Source: Massilia atriviolacea | GTDB taxonomy: Bacteria; Pseudomonadota; Gammaproteobacteria; Burkholderiales; Burkholderiaceae_D | Reading direction: 5' to 3' | Assembly (NCBI RefSeq): GCF_003953935.1 | Contig: NZ_RXLQ01000005.1 | Span: forward strand, 1 to 64,000 | DNA length: 64,000 bases | Shown: positions 45,709-53,899 of the stretch, piece after piece | How positions within the stretch are numbered: the stretch's first letter is position 1 | Layout: every line of letters starts with the position of its first letter | Notes under the pieces: generated by a model | Database searches by the model: none | The model's input: only the letters and a program-made list of their open reading frames with translations | What the model was told of the DNA's origin: nothing | Position numbers and translations under genes: made by a program

Positions 45709-45831
45709 ATGAACGTCCATGCCCGCTGCACCCACGCCGGCCCGCTCGGCAAGCCGATTCCGACCCGCTCGTTCGCCGCTTTCCTGTGGGCCCGCCTGCA
45801 CCGGCGCGTGATGGTGCGCCTGCGATGGTAA
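45709..45831 (+). CDS. 40-residue coupled leader ORF before the PHB-depolymerase-like gene
   Basis: A short basic peptide (MNVHARCTHAGPLGKPIPTR then SFAAFLWARLHRRVMVRLRW) with an exact AGGAGG site eight bases before its ATG. Its stop codon overlaps the start of the esterase gene (ATGGTAA), so ribosomes finishing it could reinitiate there. It may be a leader that carries the ribosome site for the esterase, or a small amphipathic protein. The call rests on the ribosome site and overlap. Confidence 0.5.
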   Translation: MNVHARCTHAGPLGKPIPTRSFAAFLWARLHRRVMVRLRW

Positions 45832-46997
45832 AGTCGAGCGTCCCCTTGCTGCGCAGCCTGATGCGCGCGGGGAAAAAACAGCAAGGTTCGGCGGCGCGCC
45901 TGCTGCAGGCCTTGCTGGCGCCGCCCAAGCCGCCGGCCAAGGCGCTCGCCAAGCCCAAGCCCAAGCCCAAGCCCAAGCCCAAGCCCAAGCCCAAGCCCAA
46001 GCCCAAGCCGATGCCGGCCCGTACGGCCGCACCGGCAAGCCCACCCCTCTCCCGTTCCGGGCCGGGCCGCGCCCCGCGCTCCGCCACAGCGGCGCCGGCC
46101 AGCGACTCCCCCGCGCCGGGCAAGTGGTTGACCGCGCGCTATACCGGCCAGTTGCGGCCGATGAGCTACTGGCTGTATCTGCCCGATGGCGTGGCGCCGC
46201 CCTCGGGCTGGCCGCTGATCGTCATGCTGCACGGCTGCGAGCAGAGCGCCACCCAGTTCGCCCAGGGCACGCGCATGAACCAGATGGCGCAAAAGGCTGG
46301 CTATGCGGTGCTGTACCCGCAACAATCGCTGAGCGCCCATCCGCACCGTTGCTGGAAATGGTACGACCGCGCCACCCAGCAGGGCGGCGGCGATGTGCCG
46401 ACGATTGTGGGCATGCTCGGCCAGGTGCTGGCGGGGTATGGCCTCGACCGCTCGCGGGTGTTTATCTGCGGTATGTCGGCGGGGGCGGGGATGGCGCATA
46501 TCGTGGCGCTCAACCATCCGGACCTGTTCGCCGGGCTGGGCCTGCATTCGGGGCCGCTGTATGGGGCGGGACACAGCACGGTGGGGGCGCTCGGTGTCAT
46601 GCAGCATGGCAACGGTGCGCGGGTCGACAGCGCCATTGCCGAGGTGCTCGAACGGCGCCCCGCCTTTCCATCGATGCCGACGATCCTGATCCAGGGCGAG
46701 GACGACCGCGTGGTGCGGCCGGTCAACCAGGTGCATTTGCGGCGCCAGGCGATGCTGGTCAACGGCTTGCCGGCGGCAGCGCCGGTGCGGGTGGCGCAGA
46801 AGGCTGGCGGGCGCAGCGGCTTGCCCTACCAGCTGCATGATGTGTATCGCGGGCGCAAGCTGATCTTGCGTGTGGCCCAAATCGCCCAGCTGCAACATGC
46901 CTGGAGCGGCGGCGATGCGCGCCTGTCGTTCAATTCGGCGGCGGGGCCGGATGCGAGCAAGATGCTGGTCGAGTTTTTCGGTCGGCACCGGCGTTGA
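45825..46997 (+). CDS. PHB-depolymerase-family esterase with Pro-Lys tract
   Basis: Alpha/beta hydrolase of the PHB depolymerase/LpqC family, 390 residues. The catalytic core shows the oxyanion region VMLHGCEQSATQFAQGTRMN, nucleophile GMSAG (Ser218), acid GEDDRVVRP and histidine LQHAWSGGD. It would cleave short polyhydroxyalkanoate or similar esters. There is no clear signal peptide. Residues 40-65 are a (Pro-Lys)n tract encoded by an AAGCCC hexanucleotide repeat, followed by a Pro/Ala linker. The ATG at 45825 overlaps the leader ORF, and no separate ribosome site is seen. Confidence 0.85.
   Translation: MVKSSVPLLRSLMRAGKKQQGSAARLLQALLAPPKPPAKALAKPKPKPKPKPKPKPKPKPKPMPARTAAPASPPLSRSGPGRAPRSATAAPASDSPAPGKWLTARYTGQLRPMSYWLYLPDGVAPPSGWPLIVMLHGCEQSATQFAQGTRMNQMAQKAGYAVLYPQQSLSAHPHRCWKWYDRATQQGGGDVPTIVGMLGQVLAGYGLDRSRVFICGMSAGAGMAHIVALNHPDLFAGLGLHSGPLYGAGHSTVGALGVMQHGNGARVDSAIAEVLERRPAFPSMPTILIQGEDDRVVRPVNQVHLRRQAMLVNGLPAAAPVRVAQKAGGRSGLPYQLHDVYRGRKLILRVAQIAQLQHAWSGGDARLSFNSAAGPDASKMLVEFFGRHRR
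45951..46008. repeat. (AAGCCC)n microsatellite in the esterase gene
   Basis: About nine uninterrupted AAGCCC units plus AAGCCG encode alternating Lys-Pro. Gain or loss of a six-base unit keeps the frame, so it would change linker length, not switch the gene off. Confidence 0.9.
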
Positions 46998-47178
46998 CGC
47001 GCGGGCGCCTGACGGGCGTGCTGCTGAATCGGCAATGTTGTCTTGGAAATATTGCCAATTAAAGCTCTGACCCCGGTTGTAGGAGGTTGCTGCGATTTTC
47101 AATCGGAATTTGCTTCTTCCTGGGGATGACCGGGAGACGGCGCACGATTGGCCTTGCCAAATTGGCAGCCAGCGAGTA

Positions 47179-47194
47179 CTGTATAAACATACAG
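47179..47194. promoter_or_regulatory. LexA (SOS) box of imuA-imuB
   Basis: CTGTATAAACATACAG is an exact CTGT-N8-ACAG LexA operator, extended symmetrically to TACTGT...ACAGTA. It lies 18 bases before the imuA ATG, so LexA binding would block transcription and DNA damage would induce the operon. Confidence 0.88.
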
Positions 47195-47212
47195 TACTTT
47201 GTTGAACCCATC

Positions 47213-47920
47213 ATGAACTCCCCCGATTTGCTTGCCGCGCCCGAGACCTTGCATCCCGCTTTGTGGCGCGCCTCCCAACTGGCCCACGCGGGCACGCGCT
47301 GCGTCGACAGCGGCCATCCCACCCTTTCCCCCCAGCTGCCCGGCGGCGGCTGGCCCAGCGGCTGCCTGGTCGAGCTGCTGTTGCAGCAAAGCGGCATCGG
47401 CGAATTGCGCCTGCTGCGCCCGGCCCTGGCCAAAGTGGCCGAACGCCGCATCGTGCTGTTGCAGCCGCCCCATCCGCCGCAGGCGCTGGCGCTGGCCGCG
47501 CTCGGGCTGCCGCCCTCCCAACTGATCTGGGTGCGCAGCGCACGCAATGCCGATGCCCTGTGGGCGGCCGAACAGGTGCTGCGCAGCGGCAGTTGCGGCG
47601 CGCTGCTGTTCTGGGCCAGCCAGGCCCGTCCCGACGCCCTGCGCCGCCTGCATCTGGCGGCCCAGGGCGGCGAAGCCCTGTTCTTCCTGCTGCGCCCGCT
47701 CGCGGCGGCCCAGGATGCCTCGCCCGCACCGCTGCGCCTGAGCCTGCGTCCGGCCCTCGGCGGGCTCGACATCGGTTTCGTCAAGCGCCGCGGGCCGCAG
47801 CGCGACGCGCCCCTGTTCCTTCCCCTGACTCCTTCTTTACTGCAACGCCATGCGACTCTGGATCGGCCTCTACTTGCCCCGGCTACCGCTCGACGTGTTC
47901 AGCCCGCACTGGTCGGCTGA
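47213..47920 (+). CDS. imuA: ImuA, translesion-synthesis accessory protein
   Basis: RecA/SulA-like mutasome protein of 235 residues. Features are ALWRASQLAHAGTRCVDSGH, LPGGGWPSGCLVELLLQQSG, and GELRLLRPALAKVAERRIVL, the degenerate RecA core of ImuA. It acts with ImuB and DnaE2 in error-prone repair synthesis. The ATG at 47213 lies directly behind the LexA box. The 3' end overlaps imuB by 71 bases, indicating coupled translation. The C-terminal part is Pro/Arg-rich. Confidence 0.92.
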   Translation: MNSPDLLAAPETLHPALWRASQLAHAGTRCVDSGHPTLSPQLPGGGWPSGCLVELLLQQSGIGELRLLRPALAKVAERRIVLLQPPHPPQALALAALGLPPSQLIWVRSARNADALWAAEQVLRSGSCGALLFWASQARPDALRRLHLAAQGGEALFFLLRPLAAAQDASPAPLRLSLRPALGGLDIGFVKRRGPQRDAPLFLPLTPSLLQRHATLDRPLLAPATARRVQPALVG

Positions 47921-49331
47921 GGCCGCCAGCGTCGTGCTGGAGAGCGAGCGCGTGCTGGCCGCCTCGGCGCTGGCGCAGGCGGGCGGGGTGCGCGCCGGCA
48001 TGCGCCGGGGCGGCGTGCTGATGCTGCTGCCCGAGGCCCGCCTGCACGAGCGCGAGCCGGCGCGCGAGGCCGCCGCCCTGCAGGCGGTGGCCATGGCGCT
48101 GCTGCAGTACACGCCGCAGGTCGCCCTGGCCGAAGAAGCGACCTTGCTGATGGACGTGGGCGCCAGCCTGCGCCTGTTCGGCGGGGTGCGCGCGCTGTGC
48201 CGGCGCATCCGCGCCAGCCTGCGCGCGCTCGGTTTCGCCGTCCGGCTGAGCTGCGCGCCGACCGCGCGCGGAGCCTGGCTGCTGGCGCGTGGCGGGGCGG
48301 GGCACGCGCTCGGCATGGTGTCGCTGAAACGCCGTCTGGACCGCCTGCCGGCCGCCTTGCCGCTGCCGGCGCGTCCCTTCGCCACCTGGCTGGACGGCAT
48401 CGGCTGCCTGTCGCTGGGCCAGTTGCGGCGCCTGCCGCGTCCGGGCTTGCAGCGCCGCTGCGGCGGCGCCTTGCTGGCCGTGCTCGACGCCGCCTACGGC
48501 ATGACGGCCGAGCTGTTCGACTGGATCGTCGCGCCCACCACCTTCCAGGCGCGGCTGGAATTGTTCGACCGGGTCGAACAGGCCGACGCCCTGCTGGCCG
48601 GCGCCCACAGCCTGCTGCTGCAAATGACCGGCTGGCTGTGCGCGCACCAGCTGGCGGTGGGGCGCATCGTGCTGCTGCTCGAACACGAACGCGGCCGGGT
48701 GGCGCGCGTGCCCACCGTGCTCGACATCATCCTGGCCGAGCCGACCTGGCGCGACGAGCACCTGGTGCGCCTGCTGCGCGAGCGCCTGACCAAGCTGAGC
48801 CTGGAGGCGCACGTGATCGGACTGGTGCTCGAAGCGCCCGAGGTGCAGGCCATGGCCGTGCCGAGCGAGTCGCTGTTCCCCGAGCCCGGCGGCAGCGAGC
48901 AGGACCAGTGGCGCATGCTGGAACTGCTGGTGGCGCGCCTGGGTCCCGAGAACGTGCTGCAGGCGGCCCCGTGCGCCGATTACCGGCCCGAACTGGCCAA
49001 CCGCTGGGTACCGGTGCAGCAGGCGCGCAGGGCGCAGCAGGCGCAGATGCAATTGCCGCCCAACGTGCTCAGCCTGCCGCGTCCGGCCTGGCTGCTGGCC
49101 AAGCCGGTGGCGCTGCTGATGCGCGACCACCGGCCGTTTTACGGCTCGCCCCTGCGCATGGCGTCCACCCCCGAGCGGATCGAGGCGGGCTGGTGGAGCC
49201 AGTCGCAGACGCGCGATTATTTCATCGCGCAGGGACAGGACAATGCGCATTACTGGGTCTACCGCGAGCGCATCGCCGGCGCCGATGGCGATAGCGCACC
49301 GCGCTGGTTCCTGCACGGTTTGTTTGGTTGA
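47850..49331 (+). CDS. imuB: ImuB, catalytically inactive Y-family polymerase
   Basis: Hub protein of the SOS mutasome, 493 residues. It begins MRLWIGLYLPRLPLDVFSPH, where active Y-family polymerases have the first metal-binding Asp, so it is likely non-catalytic as known for ImuB. Y-family blocks follow (LLMDVGASLRLFGG, LDGIGCLSLGQLRRLPRPGL), then a little-finger region. The C-terminal half (RPAWLLAKPVALLMRDHRPF, GWWSQSQTRDYFIAQGQDNA) matches ImuB proteins. It would recruit DnaE2, whose gene lies 12 kb downstream in the same window. Confidence 0.93.
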   Translation: MRLWIGLYLPRLPLDVFSPHWSAEAASVVLESERVLAASALAQAGGVRAGMRRGGVLMLLPEARLHEREPAREAAALQAVAMALLQYTPQVALAEEATLLMDVGASLRLFGGVRALCRRIRASLRALGFAVRLSCAPTARGAWLLARGGAGHALGMVSLKRRLDRLPAALPLPARPFATWLDGIGCLSLGQLRRLPRPGLQRRCGGALLAVLDAAYGMTAELFDWIVAPTTFQARLELFDRVEQADALLAGAHSLLLQMTGWLCAHQLAVGRIVLLLEHERGRVARVPTVLDIILAEPTWRDEHLVRLLRERLTKLSLEAHVIGLVLEAPEVQAMAVPSESLFPEPGGSEQDQWRMLELLVARLGPENVLQAAPCADYRPELANRWVPVQQARRAQQAQMQLPPNVLSLPRPAWLLAKPVALLMRDHRPFYGSPLRMASTPERIEAGWWSQSQTRDYFIAQGQDNAHYWVYRERIAGADGDSAPRWFLHGLFG

Positions 49332-49460
49332 CGTATCCGGTCACGGCGTCCGGCCACGGCCTCGCCTAACAGCCTCCGGTAACGGCGTCCGGCCACGGCG
49401 TCCGGTAACGATGGGCGGTAAGGGCGTCCGGCCGAAGCGGCCTGCCACAGTGGTCCGGCA
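49331..49460. repeat. 13-bp minisatellite after imuB, about ten degenerate copies
   Basis: Consecutive 13-mers read ACGGCGTCCGGCC, ACGGCCTCGCCTA, ACAGCCTCCGGTA, ACGGCGTCCGGCC, ACGGCGTCCGGTA, ACGATGGGCGGTA and so on, from the imuB stop to about 49460. It lies between imuB and the hydrolase gene. No hairpin with a U-run stands out. Confidence 0.75.
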
Positions 49461-49514
49461 ACGCCAGCCATCCCGGGGTAAGATGCTTGGATTCATGATT
49501 GATAAGGAGCAGGG

Positions 49515-50276
49515 ATGCACAGCGAAAAACAGGCGTTTCCCGGCGCCGATGGCCACAATCTGGCGGCCCGTCTCGATGCGCCCGACGGCCCGGTGCGCGC
49601 GTATGCGCTGTTTGCCCATTGTTTTACCTGCGGCAAAGATGTGTTCGCCGCCAGCCGCATCGCCCAGGCCCTGACCGAGCATGGCATCGCCGTGCTGCGC
49701 TTCGATTTCACGGGGCTGGGCGCGAGCGAAGGGGACTTTGCGAACACCAATTTTTCCTCGAATGTGCAGGACCTGGTGGCCGCGGCCGCCTTCATGCGCA
49801 CCTCGCTCCGGGCGCCCGAGATCCTGATCGGACACAGCCTCGGTGGTGCCGCCGTGCTGGCCGCTGCCGCCAGCATCGGGGAGGTGCGCGCGGTCGTCAC
49901 TGTGGGGGCGCCCAGCGATCCCTCGCACGTCAATAATCTGTTCGGCGAGCAGCTCGGTGTGATCGAAGCCGAAGGCGAAGCCAAGGTGCAACTGGCCGGG
50001 CGGCCGTTCACCATCAAGCGCCAGTTCCTGCTCGACGCCGCCGAGCAGGAGCTGAACCTCAGCACGGCCGGCCTCAAGCGTCCCTTGATGGTGATGCATT
50101 CGCCGCACGACCGTACCGTGGGGATCGATAATGCGCTGCATATTTTCCAGGCGGCCAAACATCCGAAGAGTTTTGTGTCGCTCGACGATGCCGATCATTT
50201 GCTCACGCGCAGGGAAGATGCGGTGTGGGTGGCCGGCATGATTGCGGCATGGAGTGCGCGCTATGTGAGCGCCTGA
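49515..50276 (+). CDS. Alpha/beta hydrolase (type usually fused to OsmC)
   Basis: Cytoplasmic hydrolase of 253 residues. Oxyanion region [12 protein letters not shown], then [20 protein letters not shown], nucleophile elbow IGHSLGG, acid region [13 protein letters not shown], and His in [10 protein letters not shown]. This sequence style matches the hydrolase half of bifunctional hydrolase/OsmC proteins. Here the frame ends after the hydrolase and no OsmC domain follows. The ATG has an AAGGAGCAGGG site. Substrate unknown. Confidence 0.88.
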   Translation: MHSEKQAFPGADGHNLAARLDAPDGPVRAYALFAHCFTCGKDVFAASRIAQALTEHGIAVLRFDFTGLGASEGDFANTNFSSNVQDLVAAAAFMRTSLRAPEILIGHSLGGAAVLAAAASIGEVRAVVTVGAPSDPSHVNNLFGEQLGVIEAEGEAKVQLAGRPFTIKRQFLLDAAEQELNLSTAGLKRPLMVMHSPHDRTVGIDNALHIFQAAKHPKSFVSLDDADHLLTRREDAVWVAGMIAAWSARYVSA

Positions 50277-50286
50277 GGAAGCAGCA

Positions 50287-50335
50287 GGCGAAAGGCCTTG
50301 CCGCCACTTCGGAAAGCGCCAGCAAGGCCTTTGCC
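50287..50335. terminator. Hairpin after the hydrolase gene
   Basis: GGCGAAAGGCCTTGC pairs with GCAAGGCCTTTGCC, with one bulge and a 20-base loop. It starts 10 bases after the hydrolase stop. No long U-run follows. Confidence 0.45.
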
Positions 50336-50442
50336 TGTTACGGGAAGGACGGTGTCGATCGACCGCTTTGGCGAAGCAGCAAGAACCGCGTCGATCAAGC
50401 TTTTTTTCAAGGCAAGAACGACAGCGTTGACCCGTCGCCGGC

Positions 50443-50793
50443 TTATTCGTCGTCGAATTCCTCGGCCAGGTTCTTCCAGCCCTTGAGCTTGGCGAAGGCG
50501 CTGAATTCTTCGGGTGCTTCGAGCACGATCAGCTTGCGGTCTTGCAAGCCCGGATCGCTGTGCGAAAAATTCGGCCCGACGTAGCCCAGCGCGCGCAGGC
50601 GGTCGATGATGTTGCCGACGAGGACCTTGTCCTTGTACAGCCCACTCTCGATCGGCGCGGCGAAGTCCACGTACACGTCAATAATCCCGTAGCCCTCGTC
50701 GAAAATGCGGATCGCCTTGACGTCGTGGGAACGGCTGCTGCTGTCGCTGGCCTTGAACGGGCCGCTCAGCTGGATGTCGGTATCGGTAGTCAT
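50443..50793 (-). CDS. Small acidic protein of unknown function
   Basis: Protein of 116 residues (MTTDTDIQLSGPFKASDSSS), acidic, no signal or membrane segment, no recognised family. YGIIDVYVDFAAPIESGLYK and NIIDRLRALGYVGPNFSHSD suggest a compact alpha/beta fold. It may be read with the M61 peptidase upstream, which ends 112 bases before. The real start could differ since no ribosome site is obvious. Confidence 0.6.
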   Translation of the reverse strand: MTTDTDIQLSGPFKASDSSSRSHDVKAIRIFDEGYGIIDVYVDFAAPIESGLYKDKVLVGNIIDRLRALGYVGPNFSHSDPGLQDRKLIVLEAPEEFSAFAKLKGWKNLAEEFDDE

Positions 50794-50905
50794 AGGCGCA
50801 GCATAGCACCATCGGCGACAAACCGGGAGCGGCGGCGCCTGTCACGCGCCCGCCGCTCAGCACCACCGGCGCGCCGCCGAGCGGCGTTCGCGCCCCTCGG
50901 TATCC

Positions 50906-52825
50906 TCAACGGCGCGGCTGCAGGATCGCGTCGAGCCGGTCCTTGCTGCCGGGAATGCGTTCCAGGCGCGGATAGCGCAGGCCGCCGTGGTAATCGAGCG
51001 CCACCGTGCGGAAATTGCTGCCTTTGCGCACCAGCAGTTCGATCGGCGTCTTGCCGTCGCGCGCCGCCTTCACGGCCGCTTTCAGCAGCTCGGGCTTGAA
51101 CGCGCGCTGGTTGACGGCCACGATGGTGCTGTTGCCCGACAGGCCGGCGCGGAAGCCGATGCCATCCCATTCGATCCCCTCGATCGCGCCATCGTTCTTG
51201 ACGGAAAAGCCGAGCGAATAGCTGAAGTCGCTCATCTTGCTGCGCTCTTCCTGCCCCTTGACGATATCGGTCGGCGTGTCGGTGTAGACCAGTTTCCAGC
51301 CGGCGCGCGCCAGGCCGTCGAGCGGCGCGCCCGCCGCATTGCCGTCCAGCTTGGCGCGCAGGAAAGGCGCCCAGTCGAACGCTTGCACCGAGGACAAGGT
51401 GCGCACCACGTCGTCGAAGCGGTAATAGGCCGGGCCGATGCTGCCATTGTCGACGCCGTAAAACGCGCGCGCGAAATCGTCGAGCGAACGCTTCTCGCCG
51501 GACAGCTCGCGGATGCGGGTATCGACGTCCAGCCAGATCAGCATGCCTTCGACGTAATAATCTTCGCTGCGCTGCCAGTTGCTCCAGCCCAGCGCGCGGC
51601 GCGCCTGCACGATCGGATCGTTGACCGTGTCCTGCAAGGCGCGCCAGGAGCGGCCCTGCACGTGGTCGTAGCGCGCGGCGTAGGCGGCAATGGCGTCGCG
51701 GATGCCGCCCGCCGACACCAGTCCCGAGCGCGCCGCCAGCACATTGCCCCAGTACTGGGTCTGGCCCTCGTACACCCATAGCAGGCTGTTCTGCAGCGGC
51801 ACGTTGAAGTTCGGCACATCCTGGTCGGCCGGGCGGCGGAACTTGCCGTTCCACGAGTGCGTGTATTCGTGCGGCAGCAGGTCGCGCCCGAGCTCGGTCT
51901 TGGCCCAGTCGGTGAAGTAGCCGGGCTTGACCCCGTTCTCGCTCGACTGGTGGTGCTCGCGCCCGATGCCGCCGAATTCGTCCGACAGCGCAAACAGGAA
52001 ATCGTAGTGCTTGTAATGATGCGAGGCGAACAGCTTGGCGGCTTGCTGCACCAGCGCGCGGTGCGCGGCGATCTGCTCCGGCTTCGCTTCCAGGCTTTCC
52101 GGATTGTCGGCCACGATGTTCAGGTGTACCGGCACCTTGGCGCCCGGATCGAGGTCGATGCGGCGGAAGTGGCGGCCCGCGAACACGGGCGAATCGATCA
52201 GCGTTTCCAGGTCGAGCGGCTTGAAGCTGATCTCGTTGCCCTTGCGCGCGGCCGTTTCCAGCGCGGTGCCGTATTGCCAGCCGTCGGGCAGCGTGAGCGA
52301 GGCCTGGACCGGGATGCGGCGGCTGAAGTAGCCGGCCGGATACAGCGTCATGGCTTGCCATTGCACGCCGAGAATTTCGCTGGTCATCGTGATGCGGCCC
52401 TGGGCCGGCTCCACCGGCGACAGGAACTGGTATTCGGCGTCGACCTCGGTGGCGCCTTCCGGCACGCTCAGGTGGAAGGCATGCACGTGGACCGGATCGC
52501 GCGTCCATGCCAGCGCCTTGCCGCCGGCCGACAGGCGCAGGCCGGCCAGCTGGTTCAGCGGTCCGCTGGGGCCGTGGTTGCCGGGCACCCACTGCGGATA
52601 GAGCAGGGTCAGCGGGCCAGGCGCGGCCGGGATGGTGGCGCGGATGCGGAAAATCTGCTGTCCCAGGTTGGTGGCGTCGACCTTGAGCACGATGGTGCCG
52701 GGGTAGGGCAGGTCGCGCGGGGCGGGCACCTCGGCGCGGGCGGGCAGGGCCAGGGTGGCGAGCAGGGCCAGGGAGCACATGGACGCGCAGGCGGACGGAA
52801 GAAGGCGGCGAAGCGGAAGGGGCAT
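50906..52825 (-). CDS. Exported M61-family (glycyl aminopeptidase) zinc peptidase with PDZ domain
   Basis: Protein of 639 residues. A signal peptide (ASMCSLALLATLALPARAEV) precedes an M61 N-terminal domain. The catalytic domain has LPHEYTHSWNGKFRRP, with His319, Glu320 and His323 as HExxH, and WVYEGQTQYWG, whose Glu is the likely third zinc ligand. A C-terminal PDZ-like domain follows (GFRAGLSGNSTIVAVNQRAF). M61 enzymes remove glycine/alanine from peptide N-termini in the periplasm. The frame extends upstream to 53002, but the start at 52825 gives the signal peptide. Confidence 0.92.
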   Translation of the reverse strand: MPLPLRRLLPSACASMCSLALLATLALPARAEVPAPRDLPYPGTIVLKVDATNLGQQIFRIRATIPAAPGPLTLLYPQWVPGNHGPSGPLNQLAGLRLSAGGKALAWTRDPVHVHAFHLSVPEGATEVDAEYQFLSPVEPAQGRITMTSEILGVQWQAMTLYPAGYFSRRIPVQASLTLPDGWQYGTALETAARKGNEISFKPLDLETLIDSPVFAGRHFRRIDLDPGAKVPVHLNIVADNPESLEAKPEQIAAHRALVQQAAKLFASHHYKHYDFLFALSDEFGGIGREHHQSSENGVKPGYFTDWAKTELGRDLLPHEYTHSWNGKFRRPADQDVPNFNVPLQNSLLWVYEGQTQYWGNVLAARSGLVSAGGIRDAIAAYAARYDHVQGRSWRALQDTVNDPIVQARRALGWSNWQRSEDYYVEGMLIWLDVDTRIRELSGEKRSLDDFARAFYGVDNGSIGPAYYRFDDVVRTLSSVQAFDWAPFLRAKLDGNAAGAPLDGLARAGWKLVYTDTPTDIVKGQEERSKMSDFSYSLGFSVKNDGAIEGIEWDGIGFRAGLSGNSTIVAVNQRAFKPELLKAAVKAARDGKTPIELLVRKGSNFRTVALDYHGGLRYPRLERIPGSKDRLDAILQPRR

Positions 52826-53059
52826 GGGATCGTCAATACGGTAAAGATCAGCAATTTTCTGCGGGTATTCGCAGGCGACCATGATTCTACCGAAAAGCAT
52901 TGCCGCGCCGCTTGCGGCCTGCGCTGCTTGCCAGTCTCCGTGCACTGAATTGTTTTTGCCGCAGCCAAAATTCTTCAAAATATTTTTCGGTGCATGGGGC
53001 AAAAAAACGTCTTTTTCAAGGCCTTGAAAACCCCCGGTGCCGCCTTGAGATTGGATTCA

Positions 53060-53110
53060 ACGGATGCTCCACGGAGGTCCGTCAACTTATCGCTTAACTT
53101 CTAAAAGGAT
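53060..53110 (+). promoter_or_regulatory. ROSE-like RNA thermometer in the hsp20 5' leader
   Basis: Two hairpins precede the hsp20 ATG. The first pairs ACGGA/TCCGT and CTCC/GGAG (53060-53082). The second pairs ATCGCTT (53089-53095) with AAAGGAT (53104-53110), burying the ribosome site and leaving a bulged G at 53092. The core TCGCT opposite AAGGA is the hallmark of ROSE thermometers that control small heat-shock genes. Melting at high temperature would free the site. Prediction by eye; no folding was run. Confidence 0.55.
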
Positions 53111-53117
53111 ATTTATC

Positions 53118-53573
53118 ATGCGTACATTCGACCTTGCTCCTCTCTATCGTTCCGCTATCGGTTTCGACCGCCTGGCCAATCTGCTGGAATCGCAGCGCGC
53201 CGACGCGCAGCCCAGCTATCCGCCATACAACATCGAACTGGTGAGCGAAGACAAGTACCGGATCGTGATGGCACTGGCCGGCTTCGACCGTTCGGAAGTC
53301 GAGATCATCACCGAGCGCGACAGCCTTCAGATCACCGGCCGCAAGCAGAAAGAAGACACCCAGCGCACCTACCTGCACCGCGGCATCGCGGCACGTGATT
53401 TCGAGCAGCGCTTCCAGCTGGCGAACCACGTCAAGGTCACCACGGCATCGTTCGACAATGGCATGCTGACCATTGAACTGGTGCGTGAAGTGCCCGAGGC
53501 CCTCAAGCCGCGCCGCATCGTCATCGACGGTAGCGACAATGTGCAGGCGCTGGAGCAGCGCCAGGCTGCCTGA
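53118..53573 (+). CDS. Small heat shock protein, IbpA/Hsp20 family
   Basis: ATP-independent chaperone of 151 residues that holds unfolding proteins. It begins MRTFDLAPLYRSAIGFDRLA as in IbpA. The alpha-crystallin domain spans about 35-130 with YPPYNIELVSEDKYRIVMAL, and the conserved AxFDNGMLTI motif is present (TASFDNGMLTIEL). The ribosome site AAAAGGA is within the ROSE-like hairpin. CTTGAAA at about 53023 upstream resembles a heat-shock -35, but the matching -10 was not clear. Ends at a strong terminator. Confidence 0.95.
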   Translation: MRTFDLAPLYRSAIGFDRLANLLESQRADAQPSYPPYNIELVSEDKYRIVMALAGFDRSEVEIITERDSLQITGRKQKEDTQRTYLHRGIAARDFEQRFQLANHVKVTTASFDNGMLTIELVREVPEALKPRRIVIDGSDNVQALEQRQAA

Positions 53574-53628
53574 CCGGGACCAGCCGGCACGCGCTGTGAG
53601 CGAGCTGAGATAGCGAGCTGAGCTAAAC

Positions 53629-53658
53629 ACGGGGCGCCCGCTGCAGGGGGCGCCCCGT
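53629..53658. terminator. hsp20 terminator hairpin
   Basis: A perfect 11-bp stem ACGGGGCGCCC / GGGCGCCCCGT with loop GCTGCAGG, about 55 bases after the hsp20 stop. A short TT follows. It isolates hsp20 from the protease gene. Confidence 0.65.
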
Positions 53659-53701
53659 TGCACGTCCTGTCACGCTGTTCGGCAGGGCCGGAATGCTGCG
53701 C

Positions 53702-53728
53702 TGAAATTAAGACAACCCTAAGTCTGAT
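53702..53728 (+). promoter_or_regulatory. Possible sigma-E-type promoter of the Deg protease gene
   Basis: TGAAATT, 14 bases, TCTGAT resembles the extracytoplasmic-stress pattern GGAACTT-N15/16-TCTGA in element and near in spacing. It lies 170 bases before the protease ATG. The leader between (about 53781-53860) is very A-rich with many CAAGC/CAAAGC steps. Both points fit, but neither proves, envelope-stress control. Confidence 0.35.
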
Positions 53729-53899
53729 ACCGCATCATTGCCTCATCGGCCAGGCAGCAAGCGGGCCGCGCAGCTGCACGACAAAAGAAGCAAAAACAAG
53801 CAGAAACAAGCCAAACCAAGCAAAAGCAAGCAAAGCACCACGACAAACAACAACAAGCGTTCATTACCGAACATATCCTTTCAAACCAGGAGTACGTCC

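Noticed and set aside
45951..46008. Phase-variable on/off switch at the AAGCCC tract
   Set aside because: The unit is six bases, so copy-number change keeps the reading frame; at most linker length varies.
53738..53899. N-terminal extension of the Deg protease (KQKQAKPSKSKQ-rich)
   Set aside because: It comes from the A-rich leader; the ATG at 53900 has the ribosome site and gives a proper export signal.
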